Assembly: GCF_039939195.1 (NCBI RefSeq)
Contig: NZ_JBDUUH010000005.1
Location: forward strand, 124,001 to 188,000
From: Foliimonas ilicis
GTDB lineage: Bacteria > Pseudomonadota > Alphaproteobacteria > Rhizobiales > Rhizobiaceae
DNA length: 64,000 bases
Reading direction: 5' to 3'
How positions within the stretch are numbered: position 1 is the stretch's first letter; the number at the start of each line of letters is the position of its first letter. Shown here in pieces: positions 41,172-49,385 of this stretch. The position numbers and the translations under genes are program-made. Below the pieces are notes generated by a model. That model searched no databases, was not told the DNA's origin, and saw only the letters and a program-made list of their open reading frames with translations.

Positions 41172-41600
41172 TCAATAGTCGGATTTTGCGATATTCGACA
41201 TCATTGCGATAAAGCTTTCGCGCTCGGATGGCGATAGGCGCTCCAGCATCATCCTAAACATGTCGTTATACATCCGCTCCTGCAAGGCGACATAGTCTTC
41301 ACCGGACGTGGAAAGCCGGAGCGCGACTGCCCGCCGGTTATCCTCAGGGCGATGGCGTTCGAGGAGGCCACGTTTTGCCAGGCGATCGGTCGCCGACGAA
41401 ATCGTCGTCATTGCGACGCCAAGGAAGCGGGCCACATCGGATGGCCCGCAGGAAGGGTGTTTCTTCACGTAAAAGAGAACTTGCTTATCGAGTTCCGTAA
41501 GCGGTTTTTCCAAGCCGGTATCCGCCAGCTTGAAGCGGCGGGCAAACGTGTCGAGGGCTGCGCTGAGAGCGGCGATTTGCTGATCGGTAGGGGTGGTCAT
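41172..41600 (-). CDS. MarR family transcriptional regulator
   Basis: 142 residues if started at the ATG at 41600; a GTG six codons earlier (41618) is possible, and neither has a strong ribosome-binding site. The winged helix-turn-helix is clear: PSCGPSDVARFLGVAMTTIS, the recognition helix SATDRLAKRGLLERHRPEDN, and the wing RRAVALRLSTSGEDY. Flanking helices form the dimer interface. It is directly upstream of and co-oriented with the PaoABC-like genes. Such regulators usually repress detoxification or aromatic/aldehyde metabolism genes until a phenolic or aldehyde ligand binds. Confidence 0.9.
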   Translation of the reverse strand: MTTPTDQQIAALSAALDTFARRFKLADTGLEKPLTELDKQVLFYVKKHPSCGPSDVARFLGVAMTTISSATDRLAKRGLLERHRPEDNRRAVALRLSTSGEDYVALQERMYNDMFRMMLERLSPSERESFIAMMSNIAKSDY

Positions 41601-41761
41601 ACACGAAGCATAATTCACCGCCCTTTGTTGTTCCAGTGATCTCGTGATGGAGCCGCCAGATGCCTCAACATTTATGCTGAAATGCTTGATTCATGGATCG
41701 CGCAATCGGAAATGTGGGGCGCTTAGTGAGCGATGATCGCCGTTTTCTCTTTACAGTTATT

Positions 41762-41778
41762 AACTTAGTATCTAAGTT
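41762..41778. promoter_or_regulatory. Probable GntR operator, copy 1 (perfect palindrome before the SDR/FAD pair)
   Basis: AACTTAGTATCTAAGTT is a perfect 7-3-7 palindrome, 95 bases upstream of the SDR gene at 41873. A near copy (14 of 17 positions) lies at 45509 beside the GntR gene. FadR-type GntR regulators bind dyads of about this size. The repetition at two promoters 3.7 kb apart is strong support. Confidence 0.78.
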
Positions 41779-41872
41779 GCCTTGTGTAGGCGCTTTAACG
41801 GTGAGGTGGTTCCAATGCGGGCCGCGTCGCCGCGCGCATGAGTTCTGATAACGCTCCTAAAGGACCCTCCTG

Positions 41873-42661
41873 ATGATGCCTCAGCCTTACACTACCTTTG
41901 TCGATGACTGCTTTTCCGGGCGAAGCGTACTTATCACCGGCGCTGCCAGCGGCATGGGACTTGAAACCGCCCGAGCGTTTGCGTCCAAAGGTGCAGAGGT
42001 GGTGATGGCAGACCGGGATGAGGCAGGGCTCGATCGATACAGTGCGGAATTGCGTGAAAACGGCGCCAAGGTTCACAGCGTGAAGATCGATGTCGGCAAT
42101 CCCGATAGCATCACCAACGCATTCGAGTATTGCGATGCCAATCTCGCGCGTCTCGATAATGTCGTTACCTGCGCAGCCATCATTACCGCCAAGCGCATAT
42201 TTGAGCAGGACTGGGCGCACTGGCATAAGGTGTTGGACGTCAATCTGCTCGGATCGTTTTTTACGGTTCAGGCGGCAGTGAAGCGCATGCTCGAAAATCC
42301 CGAGGGCGGTAATATCGTTTGCATCGCGTCAGATGCGGGCGTTCATGGTGGTGGTGGTCTCATCGCCGACACAGCTTATGCCGCATCGAAGGCCGCCACC
42401 TTGTCGATGGTCAAATCAATTGCGCGAGAGCTTGCCGGGAAGAAAATCCGTATCAACGCGCTGAACCCCGGACCGACCGATTCCCCGATGCATTCGCATA
42501 TCGACCAGGCACTGAAAGATCGCATTGCCGGCAACCTGCCGATGCGGCGCATGGGGCGACCGGAAGATATGGCGGCGGCCATTATGTTCCTCTGCTCAGA
42601 CGCGGCGAGTTTCACCTACGGATCGGCACTCGATGTCGATGGCGGATCGATGTTCCGCTAG
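41873..42661 (+). CDS. Short-chain dehydrogenase/reductase (SDR family oxidoreductase)
   Basis: 262 residues, classical SDR. The nucleotide-binding motif is TGAASGMG (residues 23-30), followed by the acidic MADRDEA suggesting NAD preference. The catalytic YAASK is present, with the preceding SDAGVHGGGG region taking the Ser position. LNPGPTDSP follows the catalytic site and the C-terminus is YGSALDVDGGSMFR. AAAGGA lies 8 bases before the start. It reversibly oxidises an alcohol group of a sugar, polyol or similar compound. It is followed by the FAD oxidoreductase gene after 19 bases and preceded by a GntR operator copy. Confidence 0.93.
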   Translation: MMPQPYTTFVDDCFSGRSVLITGAASGMGLETARAFASKGAEVVMADRDEAGLDRYSAELRENGAKVHSVKIDVGNPDSITNAFEYCDANLARLDNVVTCAAIITAKRIFEQDWAHWHKVLDVNLLGSFFTVQAAVKRMLENPEGGNIVCIASDAGVHGGGGLIADTAYAASKAATLSMVKSIARELAGKKIRINALNPGPTDSPMHSHIDQALKDRIAGNLPMRRMGRPEDMAAAIMFLCSDAASFTYGSALDVDGGSMFR

Positions 42662-42680
42662 TTCGAAGCGAGGGGAAGAG

Positions 42681-44075
42681 ATGCAGCAGACAGAGCGGCG
42701 ATATAACTACTCCGCGGAAATTCCTGAACTTGATGATGTCGACGTACTTGTCATCGGCGGTGGCCCGTCGGGCATTTCGGCTGCGGTCGCAGCAGCACGT
42801 CTTGGCGTGCGAGTGCGGCTCGTCGAGCGTTACGGTTTTCTCGGCGGCAACCTGACTGCGGGTCTCGTCGGACCCTGCATGACTTCCTATTCGCTCGACG
42901 GCAGCCAGCAGTTGATCCGCGGTGTCTACGAGGAATTCGTGCAGGGGATGATGGCGATGGGTGGCGCGTTGCACCCAAGCACGATCCCGGCGGGGTCGTC
43001 CTATTGCGGCTTCATCGTCTACGGCCATGACAAGGTGACGCCTTTCGAGCCTGAAGCCGCGAAGATCGTAGCCCAGCGCATGTGCGTCGAGGCAGGGGTT
43101 GAATTGTTGCTGCATACCATGGTGGTGGACGCCATCGTTGATGACCGCGATGCAGACAGGCCCCGCGTTCTGGGAGTTGTTTGCGCTGGTAAAGGGGGCC
43201 TCAGAACTGCTCGCGCCAAAGTGGTCGTCGATTGCTCGGCCGATGGGGATGTCGCTCACTACGCGGGCGTTCACACCAGGCAAGGGCGAGACAGCGATGG
43301 GCTATCCCAGCCTCAGACACTGTTTTTCCGGGTGCAGAATGTCGATGACCGGATGGTAGAGGATTACGTCCGCTCCCATCCGGAGGATTTTCGTCCCTTT
43401 TCCTCAATTGTGGCCAAAGCGACAGCCGAAGGACGCTTTCCCGCACCTCGACGCGGCATCGGCCTCTATAAAACCCTCGAACCCGGTGTCTGGCGCATCA
43501 ATACGGGACGCGTGCTCTTTCGCAATGGAGCCGACGCCCTGGAGTTATCACTCGCCGAGGTCGAGGGCCGCGAGCAGACGGTGGCGCTGCTCGATTTCTT
43601 CCGCAGCAATCTGCCTGGTTTTGAGAATGTCGAACTGCGGGATACGGCAACCCAGATCGGCGTGCGGGAAACCCGCCGCATCGACGGCGATTATGAGTTG
43701 ACGCTGGAGGATCTGCATTCCGGCCGGGTCTTCGAGGATGTAGTTGCGTTATGCGGTTACCCTCTGGATATCCACGACCCGACTGGATCGGGCGGGGGTA
43801 CCGGTGGCGAAGGGCCGGATGCGGCCAATATCTACCAGATACCCTATCGTGTGATGGTGCCGCGCACTCATGATGGCTTACTGGTCTCGGGACGCGCCGT
43901 TTCAGCAACCCATGAAGCATTGAGCGCAATTCGTGTCATGCCGCCCTGCTTTGCGATGGGTCAGGCAGCGGGAATTGCAGCAGCACTTTCCATCGGCAAT
44001 CGTGCAAGCCCGCGTCATATAGATTACGAGGATTTGCGTCGAGAACTGCTGGCACAGGGTGCTTATCTCGGTTGA
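42681..44075 (+). CDS. FAD-dependent oxidoreductase (FAD_oxidored family)
   Basis: 464 residues from the ATG at 42681 (GAGGGGAAGAG upstream); the open frame upstream lies in the SDR gene. The dinucleotide-binding motif is VIGGGPSGISAAVAAARLG at about residues 22-40, followed by LVERYGFLGGNLTAG and VGPCMTSY. This is the pattern of FAD-dependent proteins annotated as FAD_oxidored. The C-terminal FAD contact is GLLVSGRAVSATHEALSAIR. Substrates of this family are poorly known; neighbours suggest an alcohol, ketone or carbohydrate derivative. It forms an operon with the SDR gene under the GntR operator. Confidence 0.9.
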   Translation: MQQTERRYNYSAEIPELDDVDVLVIGGGPSGISAAVAAARLGVRVRLVERYGFLGGNLTAGLVGPCMTSYSLDGSQQLIRGVYEEFVQGMMAMGGALHPSTIPAGSSYCGFIVYGHDKVTPFEPEAAKIVAQRMCVEAGVELLLHTMVVDAIVDDRDADRPRVLGVVCAGKGGLRTARAKVVVDCSADGDVAHYAGVHTRQGRDSDGLSQPQTLFFRVQNVDDRMVEDYVRSHPEDFRPFSSIVAKATAEGRFPAPRRGIGLYKTLEPGVWRINTGRVLFRNGADALELSLAEVEGREQTVALLDFFRSNLPGFENVELRDTATQIGVRETRRIDGDYELTLEDLHSGRVFEDVVALCGYPLDIHDPTGSGGGTGGEGPDAANIYQIPYRVMVPRTHDGLLVSGRAVSATHEALSAIRVMPPCFAMGQAAGIAAALSIGNRASPRHIDYEDLRRELLAQGAYLG

Positions 44076-44085
44076 GTCAGAGGCG

Positions 44086-44107
44086 GGGCGGGCTTTTGTT
44101 TCCGCCC
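44086..44107. terminator. Terminator-like hairpin between convergent genes
   Basis: GGGCGG (44086-44091) and CCGCCC (44102-44107) form a 6-bp GC stem 10 bases after the FAD oxidoreductase stop and 17 bases before the end of the convergent unknown gene. The loop is T-rich but no T-run follows, so termination is only plausible. Confidence 0.35.
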
Positions 44108-44123
44108 TCTCAACTCTGAGCCA

Positions 44124-44459
44124 TCAGGCTTTTAAATGCAGTGTCACAAGCACCGTGCATTCGGCGCCATCGGCAAAACGAGTTGCCACACGCAACCAAT
44201 TGCCGAAATGGCGGACCCGCGCTACGGCAATTTCATTCAGTTCGGCAGGCATATTGAATTCGGTTCCTTCGCGAATCCAATGCATACCGTCCGGTGAAAC
44301 TTCCACCCAACCTTTAGATGGCAGGCCAATCGGCGTTTTCAGGGCGCGAATGAAGAAAACCGCTTCGCGAGCCCAGCCCGCCTCATATGGTTCACTTGCA
44401 GCCTCATCGCTCCACCGCTCATTGCGGGTGATAACGGCCGTGATGTTTTCAGGCAGCAT
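44124..44459 (-). CDS. Small protein of unknown function, coupled to the unknown gene upstream
   Basis: 111 residues, no membrane segment or signal. I do not recognise the family. The sequence alternates short strands (ITAVITRNERW, GWVEVSPDGMHWIREG, CTVLVTLHLKA), as in a small beta-sandwich. The middle phrase WVEVSPDGMHW resembles strands of sugar-binding or exo-enzyme accessory domains, which is only a hint. Its ATG overlaps the stop of the 303-residue protein gene by one base (TGATG), so the two products are made together and may interact. Codon use and GC match the neighbours. Confidence 0.75.
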   Translation of the reverse strand: MLPENITAVITRNERWSDEAASEPYEAGWAREAVFFIRALKTPIGLPSKGWVEVSPDGMHWIREGTEFNMPAELNEIAVARVRHFGNWLRVATRFADGAECTVLVTLHLKA

Positions 44460-45370
44460 CAGAAATCCCCGGAGATGCAGATGGAATCGACGTAGAGGAA
44501 GGCGCGCTTGGCGACGTCAGTTTCAGCGAACAGGCCGAAATTCAGCATGCACCATAGGTTTTTCATCGCCGGAATACGAATAGACTCAAAGCCTGAAACA
44601 TCGAATTCGCGATCATTGCACTGCAAGCCGGTGGCCTTCATTGTGGCAAGGTCGAAATCGAAACGCAGATAGCTCCAGTTCACCTTCGTTGGGATCTCAT
44701 TGTAGCAGAGGCGCTGCCCGCCATCCGGCAGGTCAAGCCAGCCTTCAGGCGCCAGATGATAGTGGCTGACGGTCTTATCCTCGGTGCCCATTGTGGTGAA
44801 GTCTGTAGTTTCGCGCTTGTATTGCCATTTCTGCATGTGCTTGCCGTCTTGCGCGTTCAAAAATCGCAGATGCGGCATTACACGCTCGCCATCGCCGTCG
44901 CGGTCGCCGCATTGCAGATCGAATAGGAAACCGACGGATCGCACGTCGGTTTCCAAGAGCTTCAGCTCTGTTGCTTCGGGTTTGAACGTGAAAAAAATCT
45001 CGAAACGAATAGGCCCTCTTTTTCGAAAGGTGTGGCGCTTGATCGCAACGTTCTGGGCTCCGGGTTTTGGCCGCGTGGCGATCTTGAGGGCATAAGATGA
45101 ATCCATGCCGCCGTGGGATCCTGCATCCCAATGTCCGAGAGTGGAGAGCATGGCGCTGGAATGTTGAGCGTAGCCAGGCAACATCACATCGAGAGTATCC
45201 TCATAGTTGCCCACCAACTGCGACCAGCCGCAGTGACCGCGTGAAAAATCGTCGAATGAAAGAATGCGCGGCAGGGGGTCGAAACGACTGAGCGCCGGAT
45301 CGGCGCGCAACATGGCAATGCGCATGGCTTCGGTCATTTCTGCCATAGGAGTGGCGGCGGATGTCGTCAT
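44459..45370 (-). CDS. Conserved protein of unknown function in the GntR unit (beta-rich, possible carbohydrate-related)
   Basis: About 303 residues from the ATG at 45370 (GAGG upstream, wide spacing); the frame continues to 45412. No signal peptide or membrane helix. It is rich in aromatic and charged residues with strand-like blocks: RILSFDDFSRGHCGWSQLVG, IRFEIFFTFKPEATEL, VGFLFDLQCGDRDGDG, LRFDFDLATMKATGLQCNDR and FLYVDSICISG. The layout recalls a jelly-roll or LamG-like fold. I recall a domain of unknown function (DUF6772) annotated beside sugar importers in rhizobia that may be this family, but cannot confirm it. It is divergent from the GntR gene, with a GntR operator copy between them. 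Confidence 0.8.
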   Translation of the reverse strand: MTTSAATPMAEMTEAMRIAMLRADPALSRFDPLPRILSFDDFSRGHCGWSQLVGNYEDTLDVMLPGYAQHSSAMLSTLGHWDAGSHGGMDSSYALKIATRPKPGAQNVAIKRHTFRKRGPIRFEIFFTFKPEATELKLLETDVRSVGFLFDLQCGDRDGDGERVMPHLRFLNAQDGKHMQKWQYKRETTDFTTMGTEDKTVSHYHLAPEGWLDLPDGGQRLCYNEIPTKVNWSYLRFDFDLATMKATGLQCNDREFDVSGFESIRIPAMKNLWCMLNFGLFAETDVAKRAFLYVDSICISGDF

Positions 45371-45508
45371 TGCTTTGTAGACCTCATTATATTCAGAGCC
45401 ACGTAACGGCATCCTGATCGATGCTCGATTATCGCTCCCATGTTTTTCTCGCCGCTCGCCAGCTTGTCTGGTAGTTCTAGCTGCGCGCTATCATCTTGGC
45501 AACTGATA

Positions 45509-45525
45509 AACCTAGTTGCTAAGTT
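45509..45525. promoter_or_regulatory. Probable GntR operator, copy 2
   Basis: AACCTAGTTGCTAAGTT matches the perfect palindrome at 41762 in 14 of 17 positions. It lies 39 bases before the GntR start and about 139 bases before the divergent unknown gene. Binding here would control the GntR gene with its downstream importer operon, and probably the two unknown genes. Confidence 0.72.
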
Positions 45526-45563
45526 GTAAGCTGCGTGATAGCTTCTGAGAAATGAGGACAGAC

Positions 45564-46316
45564 ATGGTCGAAACTCCGCGGAAATCCGTATTCACTGCCA
45601 AGCTTGCGAGCCCCTCGCGTCTGGCTGACGGAGTATCCGATGCAATAGCTGCGGCTCTGTTTGATGGACGCATATCCCCCGGCGAGCCTCTGCCGCCGGA
45701 AGGCGAGATTGCCAAGGAGTTCGGCGTTTCCAAGCCGATCGCCCGCGAGGCTCTGCGTCAACTCACGGCAGCCGGGCTGATTTTCACGCAGCAAGGCAAG
45801 GTAGCCCGCGCGAAGGCATTGAGCGGCGAGCCGATGGACAAGATTTACGGTTATGCGGTGCGCTCAAGCCTCAAGCGCTTGCGCGAAGCAAACGAAATGC
45901 GGCGCGTCATAGAGTCGGGCATTGCCCGACTCGCTGCTGAACGTTGCGATCAGCAAGGCCTGGATATCATGCAGCAAGGACTTTCCGATATGCGGGCTTC
46001 GTCGCACGAACCGGCAGATTTTACGGCTGCGGACATTCTGTTTCATCTTGGACTTGCCGTGGCGACGGGGAATTCGATGATCCGCGTCCATATGGAAAGC
46101 ATGCGCTCGGTGCAACGTGAGGTATCGGAGCTCTTTTCGCGCCGCGCGAACCGCAGTGATTCAGATTGGCAGGCGACGATTGAGCGGCATCAGGCGATTT
46201 ACGATGCGGTTGTGGCGGGCAATGCCGATCTCGCCGAGCAAAAAATTCGGGCGCATTTCGAGGCCGCCGATATAGCTTCGCTCGAAGTCGCCGATAAATT
46301 GGAACGCGATGAATGA
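45564..46316 (+). CDS. GntR family regulator, FadR subfamily (FCD domain)
   Basis: 250 residues from the ATG at 45564, preferred because GAGG lies 6 bases upstream; an ATG at 45552 has none. The winged helix-turn-helix (GEPLPPEGEIAKEFGVSKPI, then AREALRQLTAAGLIF) is followed by an all-helical FCD domain (about 85-235). The FCD domain carries the metal/ligand residues Asp in FTAADILFHLGLA and His in RHQAIYDAVVAGN. Such proteins bind small carboxylates or sugar acids and release DNA. Its stop overlaps the start of the next SDR gene (ATGA). Two palindromes in the window are its probable targets, so it is likely autoregulated. Confidence 0.92.
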   Translation: MVETPRKSVFTAKLASPSRLADGVSDAIAAALFDGRISPGEPLPPEGEIAKEFGVSKPIAREALRQLTAAGLIFTQQGKVARAKALSGEPMDKIYGYAVRSSLKRLREANEMRRVIESGIARLAAERCDQQGLDIMQQGLSDMRASSHEPADFTAADILFHLGLAVATGNSMIRVHMESMRSVQREVSELFSRRANRSDSDWQATIERHQAIYDAVVAGNADLAEQKIRAHFEAADIASLEVADKLERDE

Positions 46317-47107
46317 TGGCCGTGTCTCCCTTTTCGCTGAAAGGAAGGCGCGCTCTGGTAACCGGTGCCAGTTCGGGTATCGGCCGGGCGGTAGCGTTAG
46401 GGCTTGCCGAACAGGGTGCGGAACTCATCCTGCATCATTTTGGAAATGAGAAGGGCGCAAAAGATGTGGCGCTGGCAATCCGTAGCGGGACGCCGGTGTT
46501 GGAGGCGAATTTCACCGATGAGCAGGCGACACAGGCTTTTTGCGACCTGGTGCTCAGAGAATACGGGCCGCTGGATATTCTGGTTGCCAATGCCGCGATC
46601 GAAAACCGCGTGCCTTGGGAGGACATAAACGCCGACCACATAGGCACCCATGTGGCGTCGAATTTTTCAGCGCTGCTGACGCTGACGGCAAAACTGGTTC
46701 CGCCTATGGCTGAGCGCGGCTGGGGCCGGGTGGTCGCCACCGGCAGCGTCATGGCCGACCGCCCGCGGGCAGAAACGCTCGTCTATGCATCGCTGAAGGC
46801 GGCACAGCTGACGGCGGTGCGGGCCATTGCGCGTGAGGTCGGTCATCGTGGTGTCACGCTCAACGTCGTCTCGCCCGGCGCGATCGAAATCGAGGCCAAT
46901 ACAGTGCGCTACAAGGATTCAACTTTTCGCAGTGCCGTGACGGCCAAAATTCCTGCCGGGCGGCAAGGTCAGCCGCAGGATCTGGTCGGTGCGTTCGTTT
47001 TTCTGTGCAGCGATGCTGCAAGCTATATTACCGGCGCAAACATACCGGTCGACGGAGGGTGGTCGATCGGAGATGCGCCCGGTGTCCTTCCAAAGGTCGC
47101 GGGGTAA
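46313..47107 (+). CDS. Short-chain dehydrogenase/reductase (second SDR of the GntR unit)
   Basis: 264 residues with TGASSGIG at about 18-25, the structural VANAAIE, the catalytic Ser in VATGSVMADR, and YASLK as the Tyr-Lys pair. The C-terminal ITGANIPVDGGWSIG is the standard ending. The start overlaps the GntR stop as ATGA. After ALVTGASSGIG the segment LILHHFG lacks the usual acidic residue, so NADP use is possible. With the SDR at 41873 and the FAD oxidoreductase, it supplies redox steps for the compound imported by the following ABC transporter. Confidence 0.93.
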   Translation: MMAVSPFSLKGRRALVTGASSGIGRAVALGLAEQGAELILHHFGNEKGAKDVALAIRSGTPVLEANFTDEQATQAFCDLVLREYGPLDILVANAAIENRVPWEDINADHIGTHVASNFSALLTLTAKLVPPMAERGWGRVVATGSVMADRPRAETLVYASLKAAQLTAVRAIAREVGHRGVTLNVVSPGAIEIEANTVRYKDSTFRSAVTAKIPAGRQGQPQDLVGAFVFLCSDAASYITGANIPVDGGWSIGDAPGVLPKVAG

Positions 47108-47143
47108 GCGACCTACGATAAGGATGTCGAGGAATGCCAAACT

Positions 47144-47172
47144 CCAAGTGTATGCCCATGGCATCCACTTGG
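47144..47172 (+). other. Strong intercistronic hairpin before the sugar-binding-protein gene
   Basis: CCAAGTG-t-ATGCC and GGCAT-c-CACTTGG pair as a 12-bp stem with one internal mismatch around the loop CAT. It lies between the SDR stop (47107) and the binding-protein start (47212). There is no T-run. It may stabilise the downstream message so that binding protein is made in excess, or be the operator of a second regulator. Confidence 0.6.
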
Positions 47173-47211
47173 TGAGGACTGTTTACCCAGCGACCAAAAC
47201 GGGAGGAAACC

Positions 47212-48459
47212 ATGAAGGCCGCACTAGCAGGTATCGCAGCATCCGCTCTGACAATATTAATGTCGACCTCCGCCACATTTGCGGTGGATCTTCGCATGAC
47301 GGTCTGGACCGGTAGTGAAGCACATCTGAAAATGCTGAACGGCATTGCCGAGAGCTTCAAGGCAAAACATCCGGACGTGAATGTCAAATTCGAGACGGTG
47401 CCGGTCAATGACTATACGCAGAAGCTGACCTTCCAGGTAGCGGGCGGAAATCCCCCCGATATCGCCTGGATGATGGAGGACGCGGCACCGGCATTCGAAA
47501 ACGCCGAGCTGTTAATGGATCTCGGGCCTACACTCAATGCGACTGAAGGCTACGATTTCGCCGATTTCTCACAGCCGGCCATGGCCCTGTGGCAGAAGGA
47601 TGCGACGGTGTACGGTATTCCGTTTTCCACCTCGCCGTTTCTGATCTACTACAATAAGGACATGTTCGATAAAGCCGGTCTTGAGGACCCGCAGGCTCTG
47701 GCCGCCAAGGGCGAATGGAACATGGACAAGTTCCAGGAAGTTTCCAGGAAGCTCGTCGAGGCCAATCCCGGCAAATGGGGCTTCGAGTTCAAGGACGGCG
47801 AAGGCTATGCTTCCCGCATGACGCATGCCTTCCTGCCTCCGATACGCGCCTATGGCGGGGATATCTGGTCGAACAAGGAATGCGGCTTCGACAAGCCGGA
47901 AGCTGTCAAAGCGATCAAGCAGCTTCACGACATGGTCTTCAAGGACAAGTCCATCGTGCCGCCCGGCGAGCAGGGCGACTATTTCTCCGGCAGTTCGGCG
48001 ATGACGGTAAACCAGATTTCCCGTGCATCTAAAATGGCGGAAACGGGTTTCAAATGGGGAATTGCTCCTCTGCCCACCGGGCCCGGCGGTGAATCGCCGG
48101 TAATTGGTCAGGCCGGCCTTGTCGTTTTCGCTCAGGGCAAAAACACCGAGCTCGCCGCCGAGTTCGTGGCGCATATGACCAACAAGGAAAACATCGCCGT
48201 CATGGAGCAGTTCTTCCCGCCCGCTCGCAAGAGCGTTCTGGAGGCCGACGCTTTCATCAACGGCAACAATCTTATTCCACCGGAGATGATGAAGAACGTC
48301 GCTGCCGCGATCGTCAATGGCCGGGTGCATCCGGCCCATGAGAAGGCCCCGCAGATCCTTGCAGCCATGGCGCCTCGCGTCGACGCTCTCTGGAAGGCGG
48401 ATGCAGATGTCGATGCAGCCATCAAGGGCATTTGCTCGGCAATCCAGCCGCTGCTTTGA
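47212..48459 (+). CDS. Sugar-type ABC transporter substrate-binding protein (family 1)
   Basis: 415 residues with a Sec signal peptide (MKAALAGIAASALTILMSTS, cleavage near TFAVD). The mature protein begins DLRMTVWTGSEAHLKML and has the extracellular solute-binding family 1 pattern: FKAKHPDVNVKFE, AGGNPPDIAWMMED and IPFSTSPFLIYYNKDMF. The hinge-side lysine/aspartate blocks follow. GGAGG lies 6 bases before the start. It delivers a sugar, polyol or sugar derivative to the CUT1-type permease encoded next. Fourth gene position in the GntR-led operon. Confidence 0.94.
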   Translation: MKAALAGIAASALTILMSTSATFAVDLRMTVWTGSEAHLKMLNGIAESFKAKHPDVNVKFETVPVNDYTQKLTFQVAGGNPPDIAWMMEDAAPAFENAELLMDLGPTLNATEGYDFADFSQPAMALWQKDATVYGIPFSTSPFLIYYNKDMFDKAGLEDPQALAAKGEWNMDKFQEVSRKLVEANPGKWGFEFKDGEGYASRMTHAFLPPIRAYGGDIWSNKECGFDKPEAVKAIKQLHDMVFKDKSIVPPGEQGDYFSGSSAMTVNQISRASKMAETGFKWGIAPLPTGPGGESPVIGQAGLVVFAQGKNTELAAEFVAHMTNKENIAVMEQFFPPARKSVLEADAFINGNNLIPPEMMKNVAAAIVNGRVHPAHEKAPQILAAMAPRVDALWKADADVDAAIKGICSAIQPLL

Positions 48460-48470
48460 TCATTCCGAAA

Positions 48471-49385
48471 ATGACCGACACCGCTCAAAACAGCATGCGC
48501 AAGCCTTGGCTGACTCTGAAAGCAAGAGAAATGATGGAGGCGTGGCTGTTCGTCAGCCCCACCTTCATCGGTTTTCTCATCTTCTTTCTGGGCCCGCTCT
48601 GCGCCGTGGTCTACTACTCGATGACGGAATGGAACCTGCTAACTCAGCAGGCGACCTTTGTGGGCTTGGCAAATTTTGAGAATGCGCTGCTGGACAATCC
48701 GGATTTCTGGCATGTGGTGCGTAATTCGGTCATCTTCGCAATAGGCCTTGTGCCGCTCAACATGGCTCTTGCACTGACGCTGGCGGTTGCGCTTTCACGA
48801 CCTTTCCGGGGTGTCGTGTTCTTCCGTACGGTGTTTTTCGCGCCCGTCATAACATCGGCTATCGCCTGGGCTATCGTCTGGAAATTCCTGCTGCAGGGAG
48901 AGGGTGGCTTCATCAATCAGGTGCTGGCACTTGTCGGCATCGCTGGTCCCAACTGGCTACGGGAACCGAATTGGGCAATGGCTGCGGTGATCGTTACGCG
49001 GGTCATCAAGATGGTGGGGCTCAATATGATCCTCTACATTGCTGCTTTGCAGGCTATCCCGCGCGATTATGAAGAGGCGGCGCGCCTCGAAGGCGCCTCG
49101 CGCCGGCAGATATTCAGTATGATTACCTGGCCGCTGCTCGCCCCGGCGACGCTTGTCATCATGGTCATCACCACGATCGGCTCTTTCAAGGTCTTCGATC
49201 ACATCTATCAGATGACCGGCGGCGGACCGGAAAACGGTACGTTGGTGCTGGCCTTCTACATCTACCAGCAAGGCTTCAAATTCTTCAATGTGGGTTACGC
49301 TTCTGCGCTTGCGATGATCATGTTCGTCATCGTGATGGCCTTGACCCTGGTGCAGGTAATGCTCAGGCGGAAAGGCATGCAATGA
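48471..49385 (+). CDS. Sugar ABC transporter permease (MalF/UgpA type)
   Basis: About 304 residues from the ATG at 48471; an ATG at 48495 is possible and neither has a clear ribosome-binding site. Six membrane helices begin at AWLFVSPTFIGFLIFFLGP. The coupling loop is IPRDYEEAARLEGASRRQIF, the EAA-type motif of CUT1 permeases. GPENGTLVLAFYIYQQGF is the usual C-terminal stretch. It pairs with the next permease; its TGA overlaps that gene's ATG (ATGA). Confidence 0.94.
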   Translation: MTDTAQNSMRKPWLTLKAREMMEAWLFVSPTFIGFLIFFLGPLCAVVYYSMTEWNLLTQQATFVGLANFENALLDNPDFWHVVRNSVIFAIGLVPLNMALALTLAVALSRPFRGVVFFRTVFFAPVITSAIAWAIVWKFLLQGEGGFINQVLALVGIAGPNWLREPNWAMAAVIVTRVIKMVGLNMILYIAALQAIPRDYEEAARLEGASRRQIFSMITWPLLAPATLVIMVITTIGSFKVFDHIYQMTGGGPENGTLVLAFYIYQQGFKFFNVGYASALAMIMFVIVMALTLVQVMLRRKGMQ

